Shown: positions 34,740 to 46,475, counted from the first letter of the stretch. The stretch is DNA of 64,000 bases from Podocnemis expansa (GCA_007922195.1 ML682008.1:9302416-9366415), one strand, 5' to 3'. Made by a program: numbers and translations. The notes: generated by a model from the sequence alone, not told the origin.

Positions 34740-36210
34740 TATCTAAAATATTATATGATGGGCTCTCACTAGCACAGTTTTTCTAAAGGAAAAAATCAAG
34801 TGTCACTAATCTATTAGTATTCTTTGAACACATCAGTGAAGTAGCTGATAAAGGAGAAATGGCTGATAAAAGTTTTAGGCTTTCAAAAGATTTTGGTTCT
34901 TCACAAGAAGCTGCTAAAGAAAATAAATTGGTAAGAGTCAGAGGCAGAGCATTGCCATGGGTCGAAAAATTGTCTAGTAAACTGAGAACAAGAAAGGAGG
35001 ACATGACTGAATCATAATAAAAGGTTAACAGGAGAATACCTTATGACTCTAACAAATCTAGTGCTTACTGTACTAATGAATGACCTAGAAAAGGAAGCAA
35101 GTAGTGAAGTAGCAAAACAAACAGATGACAGAGCTATGTGCATTAGTCAAAACAAAAAGGATTGGAATCAATTTCAGAGAACTGACCAAACTAAATGAAT
35201 GAGCAATTTGAAGGCAAACAGAATACAGTGCTGATAAATGCACAAGAAAGGGAAACAAGCTACCCATACTCTTTACAAGATTCCCAGTTAGTTCCTTTTC
35301 TGGTGTGATAGCCACTGGCTTTTTCATAGACAATTCACTTCTGCTCAACATGCAGCTGTGATAAAAAAAGCCAAACAAGATGTCTGGATGCATAAGGAAT
35401 GGGACAGAGAATAAATCTCGAAAGTATTATGCTGTTATATTAATCAATGATGCAGCCTGCTCTGGAACACTGTGTGTATTATTTATCACCACACTTTAAA
35501 AAAAAGGTACTGCAGAATTAACAGGCATTCAGAGAAGGGCTATAAGAATTATTAGGGTGGGGGGGGGGTGGACTAGAAAACTCAGACTGGAAAGAACCCC
35601 AGTAAGAGCATATAAAATATATCAGAAAAAGGTGTCAGTAAATGAAATTTTAAAAGGTAGCAAATTCAAAAGTGACTACAAAGAAATACTTTCACAAAAT
35701 GGGTAGACCATGGAACATGAATACAAAATGGGGTATAATTGACTAACCAGTAGTACTGCTGGAAATTCTCAGGAACAGGGGTTAGAAAGCCTGACATGAG
35801 GAAAAGTTTTTTAAAAAATGGGCATGTTTAATCTTGAGAAAAGATCGAGGAAGAACCAGAGAGTTTTCAAATGTACGTTAAGGCCTGCTATAAAGAGGAC
35901 AATGATCGATTGTTCTCCTGTCAAAGCCGAGTGGAACAAATTAATCAGCTTAGTCTGCAGGAAAGGACATTTATAACCAGATATTAGGGAAGGCTTTCTA
36001 ACTATAAAGGATAACTTTTGCAAGGAATTTTAAATCTCATGTTTCAAAGTCAAAAGACAATCGCTGTTAGAAAGCAGCACGAACCCTAATGTGACAGACC
36101 ATATCTTTGGAAACTACTGGTGTGGGCCACTATCCAAGATGTGATATTGGACTAGATGGAGTCGAAATCTGTTTCAGGAATGGAATTTCTATGTTCTACC
36201 TTACAATTTC
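34740..36210 (+). mobile_element. Degraded L3/CR1 LINE
   Basis: Recognisable blocks are gtactaatgaatgacctagaaa (INDLE region), ctgctctggaacactgtgtg (LEYCV region), gcattcagagaagggctataag and the L3-like 3' end ttggactagatggagtcg with ctatgttc. Frames are heavily interrupted. An A- and G-rich patch lies at 35560-35575. Confidence 0.65.
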
Positions 36211-36839
36211 TTCCCTGTTCAAATATCCTTCTGACATGAGGCTGAAGGGAATCCATAATTCATCCATCATTCCACAAGTGTTATCTAGCTTTCTGGGCAC
36301 ATTTCAACTGTTCATGTCTCAAATGACCCAAGTACAAAGAAAGGTTGGGTACTGCATGTTGTACCATGTCTAAAGATACTTTTGGTAACAATGAAACTGG
36401 CAAAATTTCTCTTACAAGGATCTACGTATGAGGAGAGGAAAAACCTGTATTAATGCTGACTAATATTGCTCCCTTATGCAGCTTGTTTTCATAGATCCAC
36501 TGACATTTTAATAGATCTCAACACAAAGAAGTCACAATCAAAACATTTGTCATCCAAACATTGCACAGCTATAAGTCATACACAACATACAAATACAAAC
36601 TGCTTTTAACAGTCTTTTCCCCACAAGCCATTCAGTTCAATAAAAAAGTGAACAATCACCTCCTTATGCTTCACAAAGGTTTCAACCTTTGGAAGAAGCT
36701 ATGTTCAGCTGAACTCCATGAGATCGAAACCCACAATAAGGTGAGATCATGGGGGATGATAAAAGAATTCCAAAGGGTAGATAAAAATCAATGATTTTTT
36801 TAAAATGATTCTGTGTGCTCATGTGACAACAGAAGGGAA

Positions 36840-38262
36840 TATCTTCCTTGCAGAAACACTCATACATCAGGAAAAGCACACACAGCAGAATACTTACAAT
36901 ATTGACTTATGGCCAACTTAGAACAATGCTTCCTCAAGTCTCATACCAAAGCACCTCTCCTCTACTTACACTATATTGGACATCTTCATCTTCTGGATTC
37001 ATGGTAGAGATACCCTTGAAGATTTCCACAGAGATTTCAACTATTTCCGTTCCATAATCAAACAGCCTGGAGCATCCCACATAAGAGATCCACTTTCTGG
37101 ACACTACAGTGCAAATTAAAGATGGACACACAACCACCACCCTATACTAAAAACCCACTGGTCGCTAGAATTACCCACGTCCCTCAAGCTGTCATCCAAA
37201 ACATGCCATATGATCCACTGTCTACAGCCAAGCCCTAAGATATAGCCTCATTTGTGCTGATCCCTCAGAGACACACCTGTAGGATCTCTACCAAGCATTC
37301 TTAAAAATACATTACCCACCTGTGAAAATGAAGAAACAGACTGATAGAGCCAGCTGGGTATCCCAAAGTCAACTACTACAGGAGACGCCCAAGAAAGAAA
37401 AAACAGAACACCTCTCGTCATCACCTACAACCCTCAAGTCAGACCGCTACAGCACATCATCAAGGATCTACAGACTATTCTTCAAAACAATCCCTCATTC
37501 CCCCCAACCCTGGGAGACAGGCCTCTCCTCACTTACAGTCAGTCCCCCAACCTTAAGCAGATACTCATCAGCAATAATAGACCAAATAACAGAACCATTA
37601 AAGTATCCACATACCCCTGCAACAAGCCACATTACTAACTTTGCCCACATAACTGCAGAAAAGACACCATCACAGGACGTAATCAAACCAGCTACTCCAT
37701 CAAGGGCTCATTTGCCAATGTAATTTATGCCGTCATGTGCTAGAAATGCCCCTCCACCGCATTATCTATTAGACAATGTCTCCGCACAAAAGAACAAATG
37801 GACACAAATCTGACAACAGGAATTACAACATTCAAAAAACAGTAGGCGAGCACTTCAATCTTCCTGATCACTCCATCAATGATTTGCTAACAGCTGTGCT
37901 CAACAAATGAACAACAAATCAAAGCTTCAAAGGAATGCTGCAGAATTGAAATTTATATGCAAATTCAACAGTGTTTCAGGGCTAAATGACGACTGTGGAT
38001 TTTCTCGCATTGCAAGAGGTGATTTGACCTCACCTTCATCCACATGCTGTTCCTCACTATTTGCATCTAAACTACTGCATTGACTTGTCATAACAGTCTG
38101 ACCTGATCATATGACTTGCACTTCCCTGCATTTATCTTCCTCTCCTTCTGTAAGTTCCCCCATGGTCAAAGCATCAGAGGAAGTGGGATTTTCTCCCATG
38201 AAGGCTCATGCAATAAATAAATTTGTTAGTCTTTGAAACTGTCAAAGCACTCCTTGTTTTAC
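36840..38262 (+). pseudogene. Penelope-like element: RT and GIY-YIG remains plus 3' end
   Basis: 36900-37140 reads, with frame changes, as the RT palm (LLYLHYI, then FIFWIHG and EDFHRDFNYF); the YIDD catalytic box is disrupted by what looks like a 2-base loss. 37320-37560 carries ITYNPQ and the linker. 37560-37850 is the endonuclease: YPCNKPHY with its Cys cluster, then SYSIKGS and ANVIYAVMC, the start of the GIY-YIG fold. The element then runs through a 3' region to cttctgtaagttcccc, a mutated hammerhead-like motif and cactccttgttttac at 38262. Stops and shifts show it is dead. It is the longest Penelope-like copy in the window and identifies the family of the shorter palindromic units. Confidence 0.82.
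38171..38200 (+). ncRNA. Hammerhead-like motif, mutated
   Basis: gcat, CAGAGGA, a, gtggg-attttct-cccat, GAAG, gctc, atgc. Stem I (gcat with atgc) and stem II are kept, but core U4 is A and the A15.1 position is G, so cleavage is not expected. Confidence 0.45.
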
Positions 38263-38289
38263 TTACAAAAAGTAGCAATAAAAGCCATA

Positions 38290-39310
38290 AAACATTGGGG
38301 GGAAAAATTCAAACCCCTAGTATGCAGCTTGGTCACAGACAATGCTGCAAACATATCCAAGATGAGAAGAAATTTAGAAGAAAGTGAAGGAGTCTCACAC
38401 TAGTAAGCTACAGTTGCAGTGCTCATTTGATGCACCTCCTACCCAAAGACTTCAATGTTCCAAAAATACAGGTCAATGTTGTTGAAATTGCAAAATAGTT
38501 CCATAACAACCACTTTTCAGCAGCTGTTCTGAAAAAGAAGTGGGAGGAAGCAAGCTAACACTCCCACAAGACGTGCAATGGAACTCAGTAGTGGATTGTT
38601 TTAAGCACTACATCAGGAGCTGACCTAATCTGACAAAAGTTGGTGAACAAAATGGTGCCAAAATAGATGGCACAGTCAAAGACAAAAGTTTTCAACATTG
38701 GACTTAAGAGAAATGTTGAACATTTGCTGAGTATCCAGAAGCCTAGTCTGTAGCCCTGAACAAAATGTAAGGAAATAGCTGTTTTCTTGCCGATGCTGTT
38801 GAAATTTGGAAGGAAATGAGAGAGATCTTTAAAAGAGAAACAAGCAATGACAGAATTAAATTACAAGCATTAAAAAAACCAAATAAGACAAGTACTATCT
38901 CCAGCTCATTTACTTGCAAATGTTCGCAATGCTGGTACCAAGGTCACAGGAGCTGGCTATAACATCAGCATCCAGCAATCATCCATACATAATGCAATCT
39001 ATAATAAACTTTAGCGCTAAGGATGAACCTTTCAAAAATACATGGTTGCAGATGAGGTCTTAAAGAAGGCCACACCCATGAACTGGAGGAAGTTACTTGA
39101 GCACTTGGATTCAGAGACTTTTCAAGTGAAAAATCTCACTTCTAACAGCAGTAGCTTCTTCTGCTGGCATAGCAAAAATGTTTTCTTCCTTTGGAAGAAT
39201 TTATTCAAAATAAAGAGATTGTTTAGAACCTGAAAAAGCAAGAAAGCTTATTTTCCTTTTCCAGATTATGAACAAAACAGGAAAATAAAGGAAAACATGA
39301 TCGAGCTAGC
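38290..39310 (+). pseudogene. hAT transposase C-terminal relic
   Basis: Fragments in different frames read VTDNAANISKMRRNLEESEG (about 38335), AHLMHLLPKDFNVPKIQVNV (about 38425), FHNNHFSAAVLKKKWEEAS, VFNIGLKRNVEHLLSIQKP (about 38690), SPAHLLANVRNAGTKVTG (about 38910) and KKATPMNWRKLLEHLDSETF (about 39065). These follow the order of a reptile hAT transposase. Broken by stops. It begins immediately after the Penelope-like copy. The same family is present at 54084-54990. Confidence 0.75.
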
Positions 39311-39311
39311 T

Positions 39312-39905
39312 GCAGAAGTCAACATTTTAAGTTTCTCATGCTGACTTGGCCAATAGTCAAGTTCTTTTTTAATTTCATTCAACTATTTTAGTTTGAAACA
39401 ATTTTAACAAAAACAAGCCTGATTTTGAAAAATTTGAATATTTAAAAATTCAAAAATTGTTTTCAAAATGCTATGTTTGCTTTTGAAGAAAAATACAGAA
39501 TACATAACATTGTTTTAGTTAAAACAAAACAATTTAAATGTCTGTCTGGTCTCCTCCTAATACAGCGTAGCAAGAAAATCCTCCAAATATTAATGATTAA
39601 CCTGATGAATTGGATGTATTTATGTAGTCATTGGGAGGTGAACTATCCACTTCAATTACCTTTGGTAAACGGAAGACCTAAATAAGCATTCATTTTCTGA
39701 TACAGCTGCAAAACTAATCTGAAAAAAGTTTTAAAAATAAATCACTGTTTAAAAACATATAGCGTATACCTTCTAAAAATGAAAACTACTTCTATCTGAG
39801 TGGTGAGGCTATCTATGAAGGTTATACCAACCCATAAGAATGCACTTTTATGCAGAGAACCATGATTAAATGGAGTCTTCCTGACTAGTGATTTAAATCT
39901 TGATA
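39312..39905. other. PHTF2 intron 1, no feature recognised
   Basis: AT-rich, no gene or named repeat seen. Confidence 0.4.
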
Positions 39906-39909
39906 AAGA

Positions 39910-40075
39910 AACAAGGAGTCCTGTGGCACTTCTAAAAACCTAACAAATATATTTATCGCACAAGCTTTTGTAGGAGAAAAATTCCACTTCATCAGCCTCT
40001 TTGAAGATGGGGAACCTACAGAATGGGAGGAAAATGTATGCAAGGAAGCACAATTCATAGGGTCGGGTCAGGTCT
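39910..40075 (-). mobile_element. Penelope-like 3' end
   Basis: Minus-strand copy starting at the aaacaaggagtcctg terminus and running to ggtcgggtcaggtc. It contains tcatcag (CTGATGA on the minus strand, 39989-39995) with a decayed GAAA (AAAA). The GIY-YIG part of a plus-strand copy follows at 40250, so the two may be arms of one long palindromic insertion. Confidence 0.7.
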
Positions 40076-40079
40076 GAAG

Positions 40080-40245
40080 TACCAACTTGCTGAATCTAGC
40101 ACCATTTCAAGGGGTCTGAGTAACAGCATAACATTTTGAAAAAACATCTGCATTACTGCTTTACAAATATTTGTGAAGGCTGTTACTCAGAAAGGCTGAA
40201 GTAGCAAGCTAAGCCCTGGTGAAATGAGCCATTATTCTCAGGGAT
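40080..40245 (-). pseudogene. DIRS tyrosine recombinase fragment
   Basis: On the minus strand the sequence reads IMAHFTRA, a stop, LATSAF and NICKAV, resembling the VRAHxxRAxATS and DICRAATW blocks of the DIRS recombinase at 5.0 kb. Short and broken; assignment is tentative. Confidence 0.4.
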
Positions 40246-40249
40246 GTGA

Positions 40250-40575
40250 CTGTTACATATTCAGTACAGCATTTGATACAGGTAGAGAGTTGGTCCTCTC
40301 TCAAGCCTTGGGAGACACACCTCGTCACCCACAGACAACCCCCAACCTTAAACAGATACTGACCAGCAACTACAGACCTAACAACAGAATCAGAAACAGT
40401 AAAGGCACATACCCCTGCAACAAACCACATTGCCAACTTTGCCCACATATCTGCACAAAAGACACCATCATAGGACCTAATCAAACCAGCTACCCCATCA
40501 AGGGCTCATTCACCTGCTCAGCCACTAATGTGATTTATGCCATCATGTGCCAGAAATTGGTTCATGCGGAAAGCA
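40250..40575 (+). pseudogene. Penelope-like GIY-YIG endonuclease fragment
   Basis: The frame 40224-40589 contains YPCNKPHCQLCPHICTKDT, a Cys/His cluster characteristic of the linker before the Penelope endonuclease, followed by SYPIKGSFTCSATNVIYAIM, which contains the start of the GIY-YIG-type domain. It is cut off right after this point and lacks the catalytic Arg and Glu. Confidence 0.8.
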
Positions 40576-40629
40576 AACACCAACTTTAGCATGAATTTAA
40601 GAAGTAGACAGACTCATTTTGTCCTTATA

Positions 40630-40790
40630 TCCAAAGGGGTAGCCATGTTAGTCTAGTTCAGAAAAAGCAGCAAGGTGTCCTGTGGCACTTAAATATGAAC
40701 GAATACATTTATTGCACGTGCTTTCATAGGAGAAAATCCCACTTCGTCAGATGCTTTGAAGTCTTTAAGGGCCACAGGACTCCTTGTTTG
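40630..40790. mobile_element. Palindromic Penelope-like 3'-end unit with 12-bp TSD
   Basis: The left arm (minus) runs from tccaaaggggtagcc to the hammerhead region and ctttgaag; the right arm (plus) runs from gtctttaagggccacaggac to ccttgtttg. TTTGTCCTTATA flanks both sides (40618-40629 and 40791-40802), perfect 12 bp. Confidence 0.87.
40714..40754 (-). ncRNA. Hammerhead-like motif
   Basis: Minus strand: gcat, CTGACGA, a, gtggg-attttct-cctat, GAAA, gcac, gtgc. The core boxes are intact (position 7 is free), stem I pairs gcat with gtgc, and stem II pairs with wobbles. The U before the cleavage site is lost (AGCAC instead of AGCTC). Confidence 0.5.
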
Positions 40791-40804
40791 TTTGTCCTTA
40801 TAGA

Positions 40805-41388
40805 CAGGTCTGTAACTATGGGCAAATAGGGCAAAGCCCCAAGTGACAATTTTCACAAGGTGCCAGACAACCCTGCCTGGTCCCAAAGAGGAAAGTGCCT
40901 TGGGGAAGGCACATTCCTCCCAGAGCCTGACTGTGGTTGGAGGTCATCTCCCGCCCAGCCTCCAGCAGGCAAGGTCTGCTCTGGTGCATACTGGGGCGTG
41001 AGGAGACAAAATTCCACCGAACCCATGGCCAGGTAAGCAAAGGTCTGGGCACGGTGGGGCACTGGCACTACCTGGCTGGTTGTGGGGGAGGGAACCAGGG
41101 AGGCACCTCCCTAACCCTGATTGCTTCCTGGTTGATGGGAGAGGCTCAAGGCTTGCTGCTCGGCAGGTTGGGGGAAGGAGACACCCCCCCCCACAACCCT
41201 GGTCAGATCGTCGGGGGGACGGACGCAAACTCGTGCCAGGTCCATGGCCGTGCTCTTCCAGCACCCCACACCGGGTCTCCGCTGTTGGGATGGACGGGCC
41301 CAAGACCAGAACAGGACCCACATGGGGAGGTGGGGTGAGCCCTCCGGGCTGCTTGCCCCAGGTGCCAGAAGGCCTAGTTACGGCTCTA
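40805..41388. mobile_element. hAT element with perfect 8-bp TSD
   Basis: Ends are caggtctgtaactatggg and cctagttacggctcta, an inverted repeat. CTTATAGA flanks both sides (40797-40804 and 41389-41396). Interior GC-rich with long open frames on both strands that have no protein signature. Confidence 0.87.
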
Positions 41389-41407
41389 CTTATAGAAGAC
41401 CATATAG

Positions 41408-41600
41408 CAGGGGTGGCTGGCCAAAATTATGGAATTCAAGAGACACACACAAGTTGATTATTAAACCTTCAAGAGCCGCACTGAGGCACATAGCCATATA
41501 CTTTTACATACTAAATAGATTTGCTGATGTTCTTCCGGGAGCCACATTTTTTCACTCAAGAGCCACATGCAGCTCCTGAGCCACAGTTTGGCCACATCTG
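41408..41600. mobile_element. Short hAT MITE with perfect 8-bp TSD
   Basis: Starts caggggtggctggccaaaa and ends cacagtttggccacatctg. CCATATAG flanks at 41400-41407 and 41601-41608. Same family and orientation as 34096-34279. Confidence 0.92.
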
Positions 41601-42043
41601 CCATATAGGAAGGGGCAGTTAGCAGAGCCAAGAGCTCCTAAAACTTCTCTGGCAGAAGAAACTGCCACCAGAAATTCAGAGAACAGGGATGGGCACACAA
41701 TCATCAGAGGTTCTAATAGAAACCCCATTAACCAGGGCTGGACAGGTTAAGGTCTCACACTGGATGCTGGAAATACTGGATGACAGAGACTGACTAAACT
41801 TTTCAGAAATGTGCACAATGAAGAGCAAGACAGAACATAACACCCTGTAACACTGGGTTAGGCACAGGCATGGACTCTAAACAAACACTTACAGAGCCAA
41901 TCAAAAGGTTGGACTATTTCATGCACTTGGAGTAATCTATAACTAGTGTCTATGCAGAAGAACATTAGTCTGATATTAGACTGGATGAGATGGCTCCTAA
42001 ATAGAAAAATCTCTTCCACCTTGCAGTGTAGGTGGTCCTAGTG

Positions 42044-42345
42044 CAGGGCTTGACACATCCTGAGTGCCTGGTCACCACAGTCCCCAGGATTTTGCCCCAG
42101 CACCTCGTTGCACCGAAGTAGCCCAGAAAGGCAAACTACCCCTGCTGCCTAAAAAGAGACTGACACTTTCAGCACCGCCATTTCTTTGTCAGTGACCAAA
42201 GGCAGCTTTCCAGTGGCGCAGGGCCCTGCATGCTCTGCACAGCTGCTGAAGGATGGGGGTGGCAGTCTCTCGGAGGTGGCGGGGGCCTTCTTTGCCTCTC
42301 ACCTAGGGCGCCTAAGTGTTCAGGCAGGCCCCAGGTATGAGGGAG
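42044..42345. mobile_element. Possible hAT-like repeat (CAGGGCTTGACA start)
   Basis: The start cagggcttgacacatcctg resembles the 12233 insertion (cagggcttgacaagtg). A GC-rich interior runs to about gttcaggcaggcccc. I could not define its right end or a TSD. Confidence 0.35.
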
Positions 42346-42792
42346 ATTTGTAAGGCCTGTCATAGTGGAATCCTTCCTGCTATACAGCAGGAGAGCCTGG
42401 ACACTTACAATATAATGTATTTCCAGGATTTACTTTTAAACTAAACTAAGCTAAGAACTGATTAAACTAACTAACATAAGCAATTATTTACAGAAACATT
42501 TTCAGAGCACTAGACAAACTACAGAACTATGGGGAGCTCAGACTTGCCATGGGTCATGAGAAGGAAATGAGAGAATGGGGGTGGACAGGAGGCGTACTTT
42601 ACAGCCTCAGCTGAGCACACACATCACCCAGTGATGCTGTGAGGAAAAGTCTCCAACTTCAGGCTCATGCACGTACCCACTCAAGTGCACTGTAGCATGC
42701 ACAAGCACGTGAAGGAGGGCCATTAAAACATAAGCTGTCAACAGTCACATGTTAAAATGCATGAAGTAAATTTCCTGAAATTGTTCTTAAGC

Positions 42793-44165
42793 TGCGTTCC
42801 CCCTAAGGCACACAGCTGCACAGCCGCACACATTAAAAACCCCAGCTGCATAGGATCTTGTCATTCCCATGCACGCAACAGAGTCTTCTGCAGTGCTGAC
42901 CTGGCTTATCAGGTGTGTGGTCCAGGGTAGGGCTGGCCTGGATTGGGCCAAGGCTGCATCCAAGAATTGGCTGCGGCGGGCAGGGGGAAGCCACTGGGTC
43001 TGGCCGGGCAGGTGGGCAGCAGAGCTGGAGACAGGGAGGAGGCAGCAGGCCCTGGGTCCAGCCAGGACAGCCAAGCAGCGCAGCATAGAATCAGCCACGT
43101 GGGGAGGCCCAGGGTAGGGCTGGCCTGGAGGGAGCTGGGGTGCAGCCGAGAATCAGCCTTGGAGTGGAGGGAAGCCCCAGGGTCAGGCCGGGGGGTGGTG
43201 CAGCCAGAAACCAGGAGGCGGCGGCAGCAGGTCCTGGGTAGGGTTACCAGAGGCGGAGCAAAAAGGAGCCATGTCCTCCTTTTTGCCTTCATGTCCTCCA
43301 GGCATTTTACAAATAGGTGCTTTTGTCCCACTTTTTACTGCTCAGGAATAGAATGTTAAAAAAAGAAGAAATCTCTAACAGCCAAGTTAGGGAGTGGGGG
43401 ATCTTCTCCAGCGACTGGAGATCAGAGATGGTCACATGCACTCTGCCCAATCACAGCTCAGCACAAACCAGGGCTTCTCACTAAGAGCTCAGATATCCTC
43501 CAACTCTGGAGGTTCTTTTGAAAAGTCTGCCTGGATAGCTCAATTGGTATGGAAGCTACCTTTTAACCCTGGGATTTTGGGTTCAAGACCTACAAAAGAC
43601 ACTTTTATTTCTGGTCCTTGACCCCTATAAAATGGCTAAATTGGGGGTGGGGGGAGACACTAATAAAATTACTAACACAGACCATTTAAGTAAAACAAAC
43701 AAAGGGGCACATTTGAACTAGCTAGAAACAATTTGGGACAAATTATTTAAATTGTAAAATGGCCTGCTGTGGAAAATCAAAAATGAGAGGCAAGTTAAAT
43801 GCTTTTTTTAAAGCTTTTTAAGGTGCTTTTCACGTTTACATTGGCAAATTCAGTTTTTTTTAATCTCATGAACTTTAATGAAAGGGTCATAAACTCATTT
43901 ACTGAAAAAAATCCAGTTTTCAGTAAAAAAACATTTTGGTAATTTTTTTTATTTGAAAATAATTTTAAAAACACATGACTTTGCACCATTTAATGCCGCA
44001 ATCATTAACCATTACCTCTCTTCCATGATATAATAGGGTAATAAGTTATATTAATACTCATTATTCTCCAAGTGTCCTCCAATGTCCTCCTTTTCACGTG
44101 AGTTTGCACAAAAGTTTTATTCAGAAAAAGTTTTGCACACAAGCCACCAAGCCTTAGAGGGAACA
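42793..44165. mobile_element. hAT-like element with gttccctctaaggc inverted ends
   Basis: The left end tgcgttccccctaaggc and right end gccttagagggaaca are inverted repeats. ATTGTTCTTAAGC occurs directly on both sides (42780-42792 and 44165-44177); if the termini extend to CATTG this reduces to an 8-bp hAT duplication, TTCTTAAG. The interior holds a GC-rich segment (42793-43230), a gtcctccttttt repeat, and the tRNA-Lys-like SINE. Confidence 0.65.
43529..43600 (+). mobile_element. tRNA-Lys(UUU)-derived SINE head
   Basis: GCCTGGATAGCTCAATTGGT is the tRNA 5' arm with a box A; accttttaacc matches the Lys anticodon loop (TTT); gggttcaagacc is box B. Pairing of the acceptor stem is lost and extra bases sit in the D arm, so this is a SINE or pseudogene, not a working tRNA. 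Lys-derived SINEs are typical of cryptodiran turtles. Confidence 0.7.
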
Positions 44166-44242
44166 TTGTTCTTAAGCAGCATTTTTCTTACCTTGCCTAC
44201 CTATAAACTGGATTATCACAGTAGGATATATATATCTTAATT

Positions 44243-44413
44243 CAGTGGTTCACAACCTTTTGTGGGTTGCAACACACTTGGCAGCATATTGCAATTCTGT
44301 CAGACATACTAAGCCCAAGCCAAATCCAGCCATTTCCCCGGCTCTCTGCAACACGCTACTGCTGTGTGGTGACACAGTAAGGTGTCCCAAACACAGTGGT
44401 TTGAGAACCCCTG
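44243..44413. mobile_element. Short hAT MITE
   Basis: Starts cagtggttcacaacctttt and ends gtggtttgagaacccctg. TSDs are TCTTAATT (44235-44242) and TTTTAGTT (44414-44421), six of eight. Confidence 0.8.
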
Positions 44414-44421
44414 TTTTAGTT

Positions 44422-45655
44422 GGGTTGTATATACGAGGTGAAATCATCATTTACGAGCAAGACTAATCCTTCCCAACCTATTTAGAATTCATTCAACTCT
44501 GGGGAATCAAGAAAAGAAATAGCCATCGCTTTTAAGTGACCGCTGCCAGCCAGTACAGGAACAACACTGAACTGCTCCATCGTAGCCTGCTGGGTGTGTG
44601 GGAGTCAGCTCTATTACTCCCATCAAAATGAACAATGAGGTCTCTTAATTCAAACTACATTATATGTCCATGACCAATATCATCAGTTTCTTTGTTTCCC
44701 CATGCATTTGGGAACTTACTGAAACACTTGAACAATTATAAGCACTGAACCTTTCCTAAAATAGAACTAGCTTATAAAATGTTAACATGACTTGAACAAC
44801 AGTTTTCAAAGTTATGCACAGTATAATTAATCCTTCCTACAAACCCACATTGAATTAGTGAAAAGACAGTTCTTCAAAGTTGTTATTCAGATGATTCAAA
44901 CTCACATTTTACCAGTAGTAATGTTTACAGTTAGAGTAATGAATATATTAGCACAAAAACCACCACACACACAGAGCAACAGAAAAACCTACTTACATGG
45001 AAATTCCAGTTCAAACAACAATCAGGATTTTAAATGCATCATTTCCAAACAGCATCTTATGTTTTCCCTTTTAGTACCCAAAATAGTTTGCAAAAACTAT
45101 AGGACGTATTGAAATAAAGCAAAACTCTTAAAATTAAAAGAAATGTTTAATATCATCTGTACATCAGTTCCTGAACTCCTTACAGAAACAAAAAAGGATT
45201 TTGAAACAAAAGTGACAATTTGTAGCTCCCTGGAAAGGATTAAGCAAAAAAGCAAGACACTTCACCAGGGGCCAGCAAAGCTTAAGAAAAAATTTAAACG
45301 TATATAGCCCCTTACAGAAGCACACAAACAGACAGGAAACCAAAAAAACCAGCAAATACAGAGCATAAAAGAACTGTAATACATAATGAAAATATGTCCT
45401 GCCATTTAGTAACTAAACTAAATGTAGCTAAAAACTGGTAGCCTTTCACATACGGGATTAATAGATTTAGATCAGCAGCCAATGCCCTATTTGAAACAAA
45501 GATGCAGCCATCTGTTTTCTAGACTCAACAGACAGACGTAAATTGATAGATTGCAGGGGATAGATTCCAAAGCATGTAGTTGTAACACCCTTGGAGAGAA
45601 GTCCCAAAAAGGCTATGCCATGTAAAAGTAATAACATCAATATTTTACATTTTCT
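44422..45655. other. PHTF2 intron 1, no feature recognised
   Basis: AT-rich, no gene seen. Confidence 0.4.
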
Positions 45656-45659
45656 ATGA

Positions 45660-45890
45660 CCATCTTTTATCAAAGGATATCAAAATGCTTTACAAACTTT
45701 AATTCTCAATGTTCTTCAGAGGTAAATCATATTACAGATGGGTATCCAAGGATCAGAGAGGTTAAGTCACTTGCTCAAGGTCAAATAGTAAGATGCTGGC
45801 AGAGCTTGGAACAAAAGCCAGAATTGTCAAGCCCTATTATTTCTCAATCACTCCAAAGTCTACTAGGCAACAGACAAAACATGTAAAAAC
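45660..45890 (-). mobile_element. MIR-like CORE-SINE
   Basis: Reverse-complement CORE-SINE: attacagatgggtatcc, gagaggttaagtcacttgct, caaggtcaaatagtaag and gctggcagagcttggaac follow the MIR order read backwards. Confidence 0.7.
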
Positions 45891-46023
45891 ACAGTCCTTA
45901 GTTTAAAGAGCACACAAACTAAAATTTTAAAAAATGCAATACACAAGGGTCATAAAACAGACAAAGGGGGAAGAGGGACAACAAAAGTAAGGCAGACAAA
46001 AATTGACAGTTTTATTATTTTGC

Positions 46024-46114
46024 CAATTTCCAAAGGGATAGCCGTGTTAGTCTAGTCCAGTAAAAAAACAACAAGCAGTTGTGTGGCACTAAAGTGCCAC
46101 ACAACTGCTTGTTG
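46024..46114. mobile_element. Palindromic Penelope-like 3'-end unit with 14-bp TSD
   Basis: The left arm (minus) covers ccaaagggatagccgtg to gttgtgtggcact; the right arm is agtgccacacaactgcttg. Both share the non-consensus cacacaactgcttg. TTTTATTATTTTGC flanks at 46010-46023 and 46115-46128, perfect 14 bp. The arms meet short of the hammerhead. Confidence 0.9.
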
Positions 46115-46425
46115 TTTTATTATTTTGCTCGTTATCTGCCCTCCACTTCCTCATAGAAGAGAAAATCAGATGGCGCTTTAGAGGAAACTTTTAATTTGGT
46201 GAAGGAGGTGCCGTGGCAAACACTTTCTGCAAGGGAGACTCAAGCAAAAAGACAGTTTTTGAACAAAGGCGTTGTCAGTCTTGGGGTAAGGAAGAGTGTG
46301 GAGAAAAAAAAAGTAGAACAGGAATCAAACTGGTTAGGTGGTAATACAGTGTATGAAAAAAAGACTATGAATGGAAACCAGGTCTGAGATGAAAGCAGGG
46401 ATTGTGTGATAAAGAGCCTTGAAAG

Positions 46426-46475
46426 GGGAAGGAGGGGGGGAAAAAAGAGAGAGAGAAAGAGAGAGAAGAAAGGAG
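46426..46475 (+). repeat. GA-rich simple repeat
   Basis: Purine-only tract with gagagaaagagagag units; no further feature. Confidence 0.8.

Noticed and set aside
40937..41457. Overlapping long frames on both strands near 41 kb
   Set aside because: They lie within a hAT element with exact TSDs and have no protein signature.
43529..43600. Functional tRNA-Lys gene
   Set aside because: The acceptor stem does not pair and the D arm is expanded, so it is a SINE head or pseudogene.
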